This document shows, piece after piece, positions 52,267-61,732 of a DNA stretch of 64,000 nt; position 1 is the first letter of the stretch, and the number at the start of each line of letters is the position of its first letter. Made by a program: the position numbers and the translations under genes. The notes beneath the pieces were generated by a model, which ran no database searches, was not told where the DNA came from, and worked only from the letters and a program-made list of their open reading frames with translations. Origin of the DNA: an uncultured Prevotella sp. (GTDB lineage Bacteria > Bacteroidota > Bacteroidia > Bacteroidales > Bacteroidaceae); NCBI GenBank assembly GCA_900554545.1, contig USHW01000005.1, forward strand, positions 1 to 64,000, given 5' to 3'.

Positions 52267-53781
52267 TCAATGTTTCTTTACAAAAAATTCCTTTGCAAAC
52301 AAGCGCTCACCATTACTCATCGTAAAGTGCCAAAAGACAATGGCACCCAACAATACCGACACCACCAACGTAAAGATAAACCTATGCGGAAACTCAACAA
52401 ACTTCACGCACAAATATCCAACTACAAAAAGTACAAGGCAAAGTGGCAACAACGGGCAGATGGCGCTCGTCACAAACTCTGACACATTGAGTCCCATTGT
52501 ACGCCTCATATAAAAAAGCCTTGATACAGAAACTATAAGTTCAATAATAAGATAAACACACATTACATAAACGGCCTCATGCCACATGAAAAGCACGAAC
52601 AACGCCAACGGTAAAATTGCAAGCTTAGGTGTGTACATCAACAAAGAATATTTACGCACCTGACCAGAAGCCTGATTGGCCGTGTTAAGTCCATAAGTCA
52701 ATTGGTCTGCTATGAAAGAAAGCAATATAAAGGTACAAAACATTTCCGCTCCAGGTGGAACTTCCTTTAACCAGAATGACAATATCGAATGAATTTCCCA
52801 AATGGCCGGTATGGCTATAATAATCATCAACGCCGACGAATACTTGCTTTCCTGCATGGCCAACTTCAGCATGCCATCCCTATCTCCCGCACCCTCGGCT
52901 TTCATTATTTGCGGATTCATAGCATTTAAAACAGAAGTTGAAACAAACGCCATAGCTCCCTGTACCTGAAAGGCTATGCCATAAGCTGCGTTTATCACAG
53001 TTCCAAAAAAATTATTCAGTATTATTGCAATACCCTGATTTCTAAAAACAACCACTCCCGCACCGTATGTTGTCCAACCAGCAAAACCCAGCAGGTTCAA
53101 GATACAAGAACTACTTATATCTTTCCTTCTGCCCCCCAAAGAGCATTCGCCGAATTTTTTTATCGCATATAACGAGAATGCCAATAAATTGCACAATTGG
53201 ATGAAAACCATCATAGCCGCATAAAGCACCAACTTGTCAAACGTCGAATAAGTGATGTAAACAGCTAAAAACAGCTTCAAGAAACCGTCCAACACTTCCA
53301 CTATAGAAATGTAGACTATGTTTTCACGGGCGATAAAAACTGCCTTATATGGAGCTATGAGTATTGTTATAGCCAGAATGGCAATAGTAAACAAATAAAC
53401 ATTTTCCGCAGCGGCAATTCTGTCCAAAGGGATTTTTATCCAATGATATATTACAACATCCTTCAACAAGAATAAAATCAAAGACAGAATTATTGCAAAA
53501 ACAGCATGAATTAATAAGCTGTTGGAAAATACCTTCCTGACAGCATCCATGTCTTCCTGCCCGTAATGGAATGAAACATACCGCTGTGTGGTTACTACAA
53601 GCGCATTCGTAATAAATCCAAGCATTGCGACAACTCCACCGATTATAGAATAAATACCAAAATCAGACACACCCAATGCAGCAAGTATCAGGCGTGTCGA
53701 ATAAAGGCTCAATATTATGTTTATTATTGAACGTGAATATTGAGCCACTGTATTTATAACTATCCGCTTTGCAGGATTCAT
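52267..53781 (-). CDS. Wzx-type polysaccharide flippase (MOP superfamily)
   Basis: 504 residues with 12-14 membrane spans. Start NPAKRIVINTVAQYSRSIIN then RLILAALGVSDFGIYSIIGG, the usual Wzx/RfbX opening, and GAGVVVFRNQGIAIILNNFF in the middle. It moves lipid-linked repeat units across the inner membrane. It follows the Wzz gene by 15 bp and precedes the polymerase-like gene, forming a standard Wzx/Wzy pathway. Confidence 0.92.
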   Translation of the reverse strand: MNPAKRIVINTVAQYSRSIINIILSLYSTRLILAALGVSDFGIYSIIGGVVAMLGFITNALVVTTQRYVSFHYGQEDMDAVRKVFSNSLLIHAVFAIILSLILFLLKDVVIYHWIKIPLDRIAAAENVYLFTIAILAITILIAPYKAVFIARENIVYISIVEVLDGFLKLFLAVYITYSTFDKLVLYAAMMVFIQLCNLLAFSLYAIKKFGECSLGGRRKDISSSCILNLLGFAGWTTYGAGVVVFRNQGIAIILNNFFGTVINAAYGIAFQVQGAMAFVSTSVLNAMNPQIMKAEGAGDRDGMLKLAMQESKYSSALMIIIAIPAIWEIHSILSFWLKEVPPGAEMFCTFILLSFIADQLTYGLNTANQASGQVRKYSLLMYTPKLAILPLALFVLFMWHEAVYVMCVYLIIELIVSVSRLFYMRRTMGLNVSEFVTSAICPLLPLCLVLFVVGYLCVKFVEFPHRFIFTLVVSVLLGAIVFWHFTMSNGERLFAKEFFVKKH

Positions 53782-53796
53782 GTTTTTAACGGACTT

Positions 53797-54876
53797 CTAT
53801 TTCAATGCAGTAAGCTGTTTTTTTATAAAACCTTTGAACACACAAACAGTTGTACCCATAAAAGTCAAAAACATCATCGCCAGCACAAACAAAACCCTCT
53901 TCGGCCCTGCCGGTTTTTGCGGAACAGAAGCACCTTGTATTACAGTAAATGCCGGGGTGCGTTCCTGAACCTTAGCCTTGGCCATCTGTAACTGTGTGGT
54001 CAACGTCGTATATGTGTTATATTTCAGCTGCATGTCGTTTTCAAGGTCTTGTTCCTTTGCCTTAAAACTCGTCAGCATAAGGTCTGTATTGGCGTCAGCA
54101 TAGCTTGCATACTGCCTGCGCGCTTTATCATAGTCGCTTTTTGCCTCATTGGTAAGCTTGGTGTAATACTCCAAGTCTACGCGGGCTTTCCTCGTCCTAT
54201 AATCAGTTATAAAATCCTGCAACCGCACACGCACAGAATCTGCCATCATGGCACTAACCAGCCTGTCTTGGTCTTTTACTGTAATCGTTATGACATTTGT
54301 CTTCTTGTCTACCGCACAGGTTATCTTTTCCTGTATCATCGAAACAACTTTGTCCTGCTCTTCAGACAAGACTAAAATGTCTGAATTTCCATTATTGCCA
54401 TCAGCTTTCAAAACACCCTCTTTCCGGGGAAACAGCCCGCGTATTTGCTTTCCCAACCAGACGAGAGGCATTTGCCAAATGGAAACCTTCTGATTTTTAG
54501 TCAGATACGTATAATAGTCTGTCTTTATGTCCCCGTCTTCATTGACAACCTTTATGTCAAACAAGTCCACTATAAAATTCGACGCTTCCATTACGTCGGG
54601 ATACAACGTAGGATAAATGGCGTCCGTAGATGTCATGTTTCCAAGGTTAAAGCCAAACGATGCAGCCAACGAGCTGAGACTTCCGCCGCTTGACAACATG
54701 TCTGTTTCCGGTGCAAGCGTTATTGTTGTCACGTAATAGCGAGGCTGTGGAAATATCCAAAGACATGACAAAATAAAAGCTATCGACAAAGCCTTTATAA
54801 AAAGCCTTTTCTTTTCTTTCAAACGCTTAAAAAGCACTCTAAGGTCTATAACATCTTTTTTTTTGTTCTCTTCCAT
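53797..54876 (-). CDS. Chain-length determinant protein (Wzz family)
   Basis: 359 residues. Membrane span at about 23-42 (LFIKALSIAFILSCLWIF), a periplasmic part of about 280 residues with coiled coil (EYYTKLTNEAKSDYDKARRQ, DMQLKYNTYTTLTTQLQMAK), the Pro-rich QGASVPQKPAGPKRVLFVLA motif and a second span near the C-terminus. No C-terminal tyrosine kinase domain. It sets polymer length together with the Wza-type exporter encoded 91 bp upstream. Confidence 0.93.
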   Translation of the reverse strand: MEENKKKDVIDLRVLFKRLKEKKRLFIKALSIAFILSCLWIFPQPRYYVTTITLAPETDMLSSGGSLSSLAASFGFNLGNMTSTDAIYPTLYPDVMEASNFIVDLFDIKVVNEDGDIKTDYYTYLTKNQKVSIWQMPLVWLGKQIRGLFPRKEGVLKADGNNGNSDILVLSEEQDKVVSMIQEKITCAVDKKTNVITITVKDQDRLVSAMMADSVRVRLQDFITDYRTRKARVDLEYYTKLTNEAKSDYDKARRQYASYADANTDLMLTSFKAKEQDLENDMQLKYNTYTTLTTQLQMAKAKVQERTPAFTVIQGASVPQKPAGPKRVLFVLAMMFLTFMGTTVCVFKGFIKKQLTALK

Positions 54877-54967
54877 TATATCATTCTTACCATGTATAAT
54901 ACATCCTTTCTCTTACTTTCAAAATTCCGCATGCCAATCGGGCTTTCATTGCCGCCGTCCCTACTTG

Positions 54968-57448
54968 CTATTTCAGGATGTTTGCCAATGACGCTATCAC
55001 TGTGGCGATTGAAGCTACAGACGTGCCGATGGTCATCTTGTCTGCTATTGTCATTGTGCTAATCTTCTTCTGCGGCACAAATATTTCACATCCGGGCTTG
55101 GGTTTTGCGCCGTCGCTCACTTTAGCTACGGTTCCGTTCATATAAATTATGAACGCCTGGCTCTTCTTGGCCCGGTTGCTGTAGCCTCCGGCCTGGCTTA
55201 TGTAATACTTCGCCTTCTTGCCTTCGATGAAACCTACGGTGTTGGGATACATCACCTCGCCGTTGATTTTCACGGTGGCGTTGTATTGTGGAACCACGAG
55301 GCGGTCGCCCTCACGCAAAACTATATCCTCGTCGCCGCCGGGATTTGCCAAAGCCTTGTCAAGCTCGATACCAACCGAATAGGTCTCAGGAATTTCAAAC
55401 TTCTTAAGCCTCTCGGCATTCGACAAGTCAAGACTGCGGCTCTGGGCTGCGGCTTCAAGCTCGAGGTTCTCCGCCTGTTCCAATGCCATCTGCTTTGCCA
55501 CTTCAAGCCTCTTGCGCTCAGTATCGTTCAGACGGCGCTCAAGCCTCGCTCCTTCTACATACGCACGGTCGTTCACACCTCCAGCGTTCTTTATCAGGTC
55601 GCTAAGGCGCTGGTTTTTCTTCGACAACGTATATGTACCGCCGAACATCACCTCGCCTTCCACTATGACGTTCTGCTGTTTGTAGAAACCAGGACTCTTG
55701 CGCACGTAAACCTCGTCGAACGGCATCAGCTTGAAGCCCGGCTCGCCGTCAATGACAAACCCGTCCTTTAAGGCGAAGGTGTATGTACGCGCAATTATGG
55801 AGTCGGTTGTCAACGCCTTGGGATTAACCATGCGGCGTGCCACGTCGACTTTCACCGTAGAAGCGGTCTGCTTCAGTCCGCCGGCCTGCAGCACGATGTC
55901 TTCAAGCGTTTCGTTGTCGGCATATTTGTACACACCTGGCTTAAACACTTCGCCGTGTATGGTGATGGTCTGCTGCTCCATCAACTCCTGTTTCGTGGGA
56001 ATGAAGAGCACGTCGTTGTTCTGTATAGGTATGTCGGCCACGCGTCCGGCCAGTATGCCGTCAACATCCACAGGGATTACTTCCAGCGTGCGGTCAGCCT
56101 TCATGCGGTGCATCACGGCACGTGCGGTAAAGGCTTCCTCCCTAAGTCCGTCGGCATGCTCTATCAACGAGCGCACACTATTTATGCTGCCACCTACCTG
56201 GTACATGCCCGGACGGAACACGGCACCCTTTATTTCAACCATGTTCGAGAAGCGAGGCAGGATGGAGTCCACGCTTACAGAGTCAGCATCGGCCAACTGG
56301 AACGCTCCCATGTCAAACTCGTCTATGTTGTACACAGAGTATTCCCTTCCAGTCTTGCGCACCAAACGCACCGACTTCTTGTAAGCGTCGCCGGTAAATC
56401 CGCCGGCATATTTCAGCAATGTGGCCACGCTTTCGCTCTTCTTCATCTCGTAATACATCGGGCGTTTCACTTTTCCCGTTATGTTTACAAGACAGTCATA
56501 CGCGCCTACGGTTATGACGTCGTTGTCTGCCAGGCGTATGTTTCCCGTCAGCTTGCCGTTCAGTATGTAGTCGTAGATGTCAACGGTTGTCACGAGCCTG
56601 TTGTTACGGTACACCTTTATATTGCGCAGCGTACCAATGTCGTTCGTTCCTCCGGCCATGTACAGTGCGTGGAACACCGAGGCAAAAGCCGGCAGGGTGT
56701 AAGTTCCGGGATTGTTGACCTCGCCCATTACATTAATCATTATAGTACGGGTCTGCCCCACTGTAAGGCTTATCTTCGAACTACGGTAACGCGAACCCAC
56801 CGTAGAACGCAGCTTGGCGTTGGCCTCTTCCACTGTAAGTCCTGAAATGCTTACCGGGCCGTAACCCTCGATTGTCACCGTACCGTCGGGCGACACAGTA
56901 TCTTCTATTGTCTTCTGCGAAGCTCCGTATATGTCGATGAACACCGCATCACCCGGTCCGAGGCGGTAGTTCTGCGGCGTAGCTATATTCATGTCAGGTT
57001 CGAACGTTAGGTACTTGTTGTTGAAAATGTCGCGTCCGAACACCCTTTTCTTGTCCGCCATCGCGCTCATAAGGCTTTCGAAGTACAGCGAATCGGGCAT
57101 CATGAACGCGGCGCTTGGGATGCTCGTGCCAAGCCCTGTCTCGGCAGACGAGCCTTCAACGGCGTTGTTCACGCGCATGCGGTTGACCGACATGCCCATG
57201 CCTGAAACGTCAGTCCCGGTCATGGACGCGCTGGCTGAAGCGCCTGCATACCTTTCGCGCAAGCGCCTTATCTGGTCTATCGTCACGCCGCGCTGCACCA
57301 GCTTGGTCACTATCTGCGCCTGCGAAGTGCCTGCGGCGTTCTCTTCCATTACAAACTGTATTATCTCCGAGTCGGTCATTGACGACTGCGCCATGGCGAA
57401 CAACGGCATCAAAGCCGCCAATACAAATATTGACAGAAGTTTTTTCAC
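54968..57448 (-). CDS. Polysaccharide export protein (Wza-like, multiple SLBB domains)
   Basis: 826 residues, more than twice the size of Escherichia coli Wza. Signal peptide MKKLLSIFVLAALMPLFAMA. A short helical N-terminal part (FVMEENAAGTSQAQIVTKLV) precedes the poly-export domain (NYRLGPGDAVFIDIYGASQK) and about five SLBB-type repeats (VNVMGEVNNPGTYTLPAFAS, VEIKGAVFRPGMYQVGGSIN, ITIHGEVFKPGVYKYADNET, VIVEGEVMFGGTYTLSKKNQ, VKINGEVMYPNTVGFIEGKK). It forms the periplasmic/outer-membrane conduit for the polymer. The multi-SLBB form is common in Bacteroidetes. Confidence 0.94.
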   Translation of the reverse strand: MKKLLSIFVLAALMPLFAMAQSSMTDSEIIQFVMEENAAGTSQAQIVTKLVQRGVTIDQIRRLRERYAGASASASMTGTDVSGMGMSVNRMRVNNAVEGSSAETGLGTSIPSAAFMMPDSLYFESLMSAMADKKRVFGRDIFNNKYLTFEPDMNIATPQNYRLGPGDAVFIDIYGASQKTIEDTVSPDGTVTIEGYGPVSISGLTVEEANAKLRSTVGSRYRSSKISLTVGQTRTIMINVMGEVNNPGTYTLPAFASVFHALYMAGGTNDIGTLRNIKVYRNNRLVTTVDIYDYILNGKLTGNIRLADNDVITVGAYDCLVNITGKVKRPMYYEMKKSESVATLLKYAGGFTGDAYKKSVRLVRKTGREYSVYNIDEFDMGAFQLADADSVSVDSILPRFSNMVEIKGAVFRPGMYQVGGSINSVRSLIEHADGLREEAFTARAVMHRMKADRTLEVIPVDVDGILAGRVADIPIQNNDVLFIPTKQELMEQQTITIHGEVFKPGVYKYADNETLEDIVLQAGGLKQTASTVKVDVARRMVNPKALTTDSIIARTYTFALKDGFVIDGEPGFKLMPFDEVYVRKSPGFYKQQNVIVEGEVMFGGTYTLSKKNQRLSDLIKNAGGVNDRAYVEGARLERRLNDTERKRLEVAKQMALEQAENLELEAAAQSRSLDLSNAERLKKFEIPETYSVGIELDKALANPGGDEDIVLREGDRLVVPQYNATVKINGEVMYPNTVGFIEGKKAKYYISQAGGYSNRAKKSQAFIIYMNGTVAKVSDGAKPKPGCEIFVPQKKISTMTIADKMTIGTSVASIATVIASLANILK

Positions 57449-57490
57449 AACCTTTCTAAATTATGATTTATGATATTTTTTGCATGTATG

Positions 57491-58078
57491 TCAGAATTTC
57501 TTGCCGCTTACGATGCTTGCCGCCGTGCGCACTACAATGCTGAAGTCGAGCCAAAGCGACCTGCGTTCCAGATAGCTTATGTCCATGCTCAATCTCTTGA
57601 GCATCTTCTCCATCGTGTCCGTGTAGCCGTTGTACAGGGTGGCTTCCGATGTCAGTCCCGGCTTCATCTTGTAAATAAGCTCGTACCGGGCGTCTTCCTG
57701 CATTATTTTGTCTATAAAATACTTGCGTTCCGGCCGCGGCCCGACAAACGACATGTCGCCCCTCAACACGTTCCACAGCTGCGGAAGCTCGTCAAGATGG
57801 TGCTCGCGCAGAAACCGCTCCGTGCATGTGGAGTGTTCCTTGTCGCTCTTGGCAACGAGCATCGGCTCGTCGCCACACCCGCTCATCGTCCGGAATTTAT
57901 ATATGGTAAAAGGCTTTCCGCCCTGGCCTATCCGCTCCTGCGAGAATATTGCAGGGCCGTTGCGCTGGGCTTTAAGCAGTATACATATCACAAGCATCAG
58001 CGGCGACAGCACCACGATGCCGACAACGGCGAACACAAAGTCCAACAAGCGTTTGACCCCATGCTGCCACATTCCCAT
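57491..58078 (-). CDS. Priming sugar transferase, first gene of exopolysaccharide operon
   Basis: About 195 residues from ATG 58078. One N-terminal membrane span (LLDFVFAVVGIVVLSPLMLV), then ILLKAQRNGPAIFSQERIGQ, FTIYKFRTM, HHLDELPQLWNVLRGDMSFV and GPRPERKYF: the bacterial sugar transferase (WcaJ/WbaP C-terminal) family. It links the first sugar-phosphate to undecaprenyl phosphate. The start is uncertain: a GTG at 58147 gives 23 more residues. Longer versions are excluded because a TATCTTTG -7 box lies at 58201-58208. Confidence 0.92.
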   Translation of the reverse strand: MGMWQHGVKRLLDFVFAVVGIVVLSPLMLVICILLKAQRNGPAIFSQERIGQGGKPFTIYKFRTMSGCGDEPMLVAKSDKEHSTCTERFLREHHLDELPQLWNVLRGDMSFVGPRPERKYFIDKIMQEDARYELIYKMKPGLTSEATLYNGYTDTMEKMLKRLSMDISYLERRSLWLDFSIVVRTAASIVSGKKF

Positions 58079-58200
58079 TGCGTCAGCCACGTCAACGCCT
58101 CCGCCGACCACGCCTGCGCCCGTATGTCCACATCCTGTCAATTTCACCGTAAGTATGTTCTGTTGACATTTATTATAACCCAAATTTCGCAAAATTGTTG

Positions 58201-58208
58201 CAAAGATA
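58201..58208 (-). promoter_or_regulatory. -7 box of the exopolysaccharide operon
   Basis: TATCTTTG on the minus strand. The transcript would start near 58194, giving a leader of about 50 to 115 nt depending on the start codon used. No perfect TTTG at -33. Confidence 0.45.
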
Positions 58209-58343
58209 GCATATTTTATTCGAAAAAAAGCCTGCTGACAGCCTTTAAATGCCATTATGTGACTTGGTTGCACCACTTTCAGGCGGCTTTTGAGCAGCCG
58301 CTGAAAAAGTCCCTGCGTAACTGCCTGGCAACCAACACGTTAC

Positions 58344-58428
58344 AAAAGGCCGTCTTTCAGGCTGTAAAAGACGGCTTTTTACAGCCTGAAAGACGGCCTT
58401 TTGCAATGTGAAATGCGGCCTTTCGCAT
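58344..58428. repeat. Dispersed palindromic repeat, copy 5, with 26-bp perfect stem
   Basis: The arms 58344-58369 and 58377-58402 are perfect complements (26 bp, starting AAAAGGCCGTCTTTCAGGCT) around a 7-nt loop, followed by AATGCGGCCTTTCGCAT. It lies between the divergent promoters of the exopolysaccharide operon and asnA. Confidence 0.75.
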
Positions 58429-58543
58429 TTCCACACGGCTCATGCCCTGCGGCCGGCGGCGGTTTCACAAGGCGCGTGCGCACGGTTGACAATCGTCGGC
58501 CAGCAGCCTGTCATCATGTCACATTGCGTTTTTATGCCACCGC

Positions 58544-58577
58544 TTTGTTGCACATTGACCAATATTTAGTATCTTTG
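58544..58577 (+). promoter_or_regulatory. Promoter of asnA
   Basis: TATCTTTG at 58570-58577 is a full -7 match. TTTG at 58544-58547 lies 22 bp upstream, or GTTG at 58547-58550 with a 19-bp spacer. Transcript start near 58584, about 93 nt before the asnA ATG. Confidence 0.55.
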
Positions 58578-58676
58578 CAGAAGATAATCCGCACCGGTGA
58601 AACTGCAAGCAAGCTTGCTTCCAGCCCGTTTGCATTGTCTTTAGCATAGAAAACAACCATACTAACAACATCCATC

Positions 58677-59717
58677 ATGAGCAGACTGATACGCCCTGAA
58701 GGCTACAAGCCGCTGCTGGACATGCGGCAGACCGAACAGGGGATAAAGCTGATAAAAGAGTTCTTCCAGGCCAACCTGTCGGCCGAGTTGCGGCTGCGCC
58801 GCGTCACGGCACCGCTGTTCGTGCTCCAGGGACTCGGCATAAACGACGACCTGAACGGTGTGGAACGCCCCGTGACGTTTCCCGTCAAAGACCTCGGCGA
58901 CGCCAAGGCGGAGGTTGTACACTCGCTGGCGAAATGGAAAAGGCTCACCCTTGCCGACTACGCCGTAGAGCCGGGCTACGGCATATACACCGACATGAAC
59001 GCCATACGGGCCGACGAAGAGCTTGACAACCTGCACTCGCTGTATGTTGACCAGTGGGACTGGGAGGCGGTAATCACCCCCGCACAGCGCACGCTCGACT
59101 GCCTCAAATCCACAGTGCGCCGCATATATTCCGCCATAAGGCGCACCGAATTCATTGTGTGCGAGCGCTACGCCGGCATCATTGAGCCGTTCCTGCCCGA
59201 AGAAATACACTTCATCCACAGTGAAGACCTGCTCGAAATGTACCCCGGAATGAGCGCAAAAGAGCGCGAAGACGCCATCTGCCGCAAGCTCGGGGCCGTG
59301 TTCATCATCGGCATAGGCGCCCCTCTGGCCGACGGCAAGCCGCACGACGGCCGCTCGCCTGACTACGACGACTGGACAACGCCGACCGACGGCGGCCACA
59401 AAGGGCTTAACGGCGACATACTGATATGGTATCCGACGCTGCAACGCGCCGTCGAACTGTCGTCAATGGGCATACGCGTAGACCGCGAGACAATGCTGCG
59501 CCAGCTCGACATGACCGGCCAGCAGGCCCGTAAGGAGCTGTACTTCCACCGCCGCCTGCTTGCAGGCGAACTGCCGCAGAGCATCGGCGGAGGCATAGGC
59601 CAGAGCCGCCTGTGCATGATTCTGCTGCACAAGGCGCACGTAGGGGAAATACAAGCCAGCGTATGGCCGCAAGACATGCTCGACGAATGCGCGTGCCTCG
59701 GCATGGCGATAATATGA
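58677..59717 (+). CDS. asnA: Aspartate-ammonia ligase
   Basis: 346 residues, normal length. Class II aminoacyl-tRNA synthetase-like fold: RLRRVTAPLFVLQGLGINDD, GYGIYTDMNAIRADEELDNL, SLYVDQWDWEAVI, SPDYDDWTTPTDGGHKGLNG and the C-terminal GGGIGQSRLCMILLHKAHVG (motif 3-like ATP site). It makes asparagine from aspartate and ammonium with ATP to AMP. Cytoplasmic. Own consensus promoter; dnaX follows 48 bp later and may be co-transcribed. Confidence 0.96.
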   Translation: MSRLIRPEGYKPLLDMRQTEQGIKLIKEFFQANLSAELRLRRVTAPLFVLQGLGINDDLNGVERPVTFPVKDLGDAKAEVVHSLAKWKRLTLADYAVEPGYGIYTDMNAIRADEELDNLHSLYVDQWDWEAVITPAQRTLDCLKSTVRRIYSAIRRTEFIVCERYAGIIEPFLPEEIHFIHSEDLLEMYPGMSAKEREDAICRKLGAVFIIGIGAPLADGKPHDGRSPDYDDWTTPTDGGHKGLNGDILIWYPTLQRAVELSSMGIRVDRETMLRQLDMTGQQARKELYFHRRLLAGELPQSIGGGIGQSRLCMILLHKAHVGEIQASVWPQDMLDECACLGMAII

Positions 59718-59765
59718 CAACGCGGCGCAGCCATCCACATTTAGCAACAACACCTATTTAATATT

Positions 59766-61571
59766 ATGCAAGAATACATAGTTTCGGCCAGAAAATACAG
59801 GCCGCAGTCATTCGACAGCGTGGTAGGACAGGAAGCGCTTACAACCACACTGCGCAACGCCGTGAAAAGCGGTAAGCTGGCTCACGCCTACCTGTTCTGC
59901 GGGCCGCGCGGCGTCGGCAAGACCACCTGCGCACGCATCTTCGCCAAGGCAATCAACTGTCTCAACCCCACGGCGGACGGTGAAGCATGCAACGAATGCG
60001 AGAGTTGCCGCGCCTTCGACGAACAACGCTCGTTCAATATCTTCGAACTTGACGCGGCGAGCAACAACTCCGTCGAGAACATCAAAGCCCTGATGGAACA
60101 GACGCGGATACCGCCGCAGGTCGGCAAATACAAGGTATTCATCATCGACGAGGTGCACATGCTGTCAACGGCGGCGTTCAACGCATTCCTGAAAACCCTT
60201 GAGGAACCGCCCGCCCACGTAGTGTTCATACTCGCAACGACAGAGAAGCACAAAATACTTCCTACCATCCTGTCGCGCTGCCAAATATATGACTTCGAAC
60301 GGATGACCGTGCCCGGCATAGTGAACCAGCTGAAGAAGGTGGCCGCAGGGGAAGGCGTCAAGTATGAGGATGCGGCTCTTGAAGTGATTGCGGAGAAGGC
60401 CGACGGCGGCATGAGGGATGCTCTCTCCATATTCGACCAGGCCGCCAGCTTCTGCCAGGGCGACATAACATACGCCAAAGTCATTGAAGACCTCAACGTA
60501 CTCGACGCCGACAACTACTTCAACATCATCGACCTGTGCCTTCAGAACAAGACGGCGGAGCTTATGGCGCTGCTCGACAGTATAATAAGAAAAGGCTTCG
60601 ACGGCGCCAACCTGATATCAGGCTTGGCGGCACACACGCGCAACGTGCTCATGGCACGCGACGAACAGACGCTCCCACTGCTGCATGCAGGCGAACGCCA
60701 GACGGCGCGTTACCGCGAACAGGCACAGCGGTGCACGCCCAAGTTCCTGTACAGCGCGCTGAAGATAATGAACGACTGCGACATAAACTACCGCCAAAGC
60801 GGCAACAAGCGGCTTTTAGTGGAGCTTACGTTGATAGAGATGTCGCAGCTGACGCAGCCCGATGATGACGGTGCAAGCTCGGGGCGTGGCCCTAAAAGAC
60901 TGAAATCCCTGTTCAAAAGACTTACGGGTGCGAAGCCGCAAGAGGCTAAGCAGGTGGCCGAGGAAGCGCGCCCGACAACCGCTGCGGCCGTAAGCGGAAG
61001 CGCGGAAAGCCGCAAGACCGAATCACAAACACAGCCTACGACGCACCAGGAGCAGACCGCCGGGCAGCAGCAGGCAGCCCCGGCAAATCCTCTTCGCGGC
61101 CTGAAACTGTCGCGGATAGGCAAGACTTTCGAAAACCTTAGACGCGGAGCGGAGGAGCGCAAGCCTGTAGAAGAGGTGCAGGAAGTGGTACACGATGACG
61201 GCGGACGCAACACCTTCACCGAAGAACAGTTGCTTACACAATGGACGGCCATGTGCAACCGCATGCCGCAGAGCATGACCGGAATAGCCGCCAGGATGAA
61301 AAACATGGAGCCGAAAATAACGTCTTTCCCTGACATTGAAGTCGTTGTTGACAACAAGATACTGCTCGACGACATGCAGAAGATAAGGGGACGCATACAG
61401 AACACTCTCGCACTGGCGCTGAAAAACAGCGCGATAAGCCTCAACCTGCGGTTGGCGAAACCGGAAGAAATCAAGCGCATCCCGACCAACCGCGAACGTT
61501 TTGACGAACTGAAGAACGAAAACAAGGCATTTGCGAAGCTCAGCCAGATGCTGGGACTTGAGCTTGAGTAG
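59766..61571 (+). CDS. dnaX: DNA polymerase III subunit gamma/tau
   Basis: 601 residues. AAA+ clamp-loader domain: ARKYRPQSFDSVVGQEAL, Walker A GPRGVGKT at 46-53, zinc module CLNPTADGEACNECESC, Walker B VFIIDEVHMLS and sensor FILATTEKHKILPTILSRCQ. Then the collar domain and a Gln/Ala-rich linker (about residues 400-440) leading to a C-terminal part with NTFTEEQLLTQWTAMCNRMP that probably contacts the polymerase. I saw no A-run slippery site for making a short gamma form. Confidence 0.95.
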   Translation: MQEYIVSARKYRPQSFDSVVGQEALTTTLRNAVKSGKLAHAYLFCGPRGVGKTTCARIFAKAINCLNPTADGEACNECESCRAFDEQRSFNIFELDAASNNSVENIKALMEQTRIPPQVGKYKVFIIDEVHMLSTAAFNAFLKTLEEPPAHVVFILATTEKHKILPTILSRCQIYDFERMTVPGIVNQLKKVAAGEGVKYEDAALEVIAEKADGGMRDALSIFDQAASFCQGDITYAKVIEDLNVLDADNYFNIIDLCLQNKTAELMALLDSIIRKGFDGANLISGLAAHTRNVLMARDEQTLPLLHAGERQTARYREQAQRCTPKFLYSALKIMNDCDINYRQSGNKRLLVELTLIEMSQLTQPDDDGASSGRGPKRLKSLFKRLTGAKPQEAKQVAEEARPTTAAAVSGSAESRKTESQTQPTTHQEQTAGQQQAAPANPLRGLKLSRIGKTFENLRRGAEERKPVEEVQEVVHDDGGRNTFTEEQLLTQWTAMCNRMPQSMTGIAARMKNMEPKITSFPDIEVVVDNKILLDDMQKIRGRIQNTLALALKNSAISLNLRLAKPEEIKRIPTNRERFDELKNENKAFAKLSQMLGLELE

Positions 61572-61590
61572 CTTTTTTAGTCAACAAGAT

Positions 61591-61713
61591 ACAAGTTTTA
61601 AGTCAACAAGTAGACAAGTGACGAGCAGACAAGGGGATTTGCCGAGGTGATTGATGGCAAAACATATATCCTTGTCTGCTCGTCACTTGTCTACTTGTTG
61701 ACTTAAAACTTGT
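61591..61713. terminator. Giant inverted repeat between convergent dnaX and lipoprotein gene
   Basis: The arms 61591-61634 and 61670-61713 are perfect 44-bp complements around a 35-nt loop. The word AAGTCAACAAGTAGACAAGT is repeated further out on the right side and imperfectly on the left, extending the stem to about 65 bp with mismatches. It lies between two stop codons facing each other, so it probably ends both transcripts. Confidence 0.7.
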
Positions 61714-61732
61714 CTACTTGTTGACTTAAAAA

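Noticed and set aside
57491..58276. Longest version of the sugar transferase (GTG at 58276)
   Set aside because: Its extra N-terminus covers a TATCTTTG promoter box and is unlike the family; a start at 58078 or 58147 is preferred.
59766..61571. Programmed frameshift in dnaX producing a gamma form
   Set aside because: No A-run heptamer of the known type was seen in the linker region.
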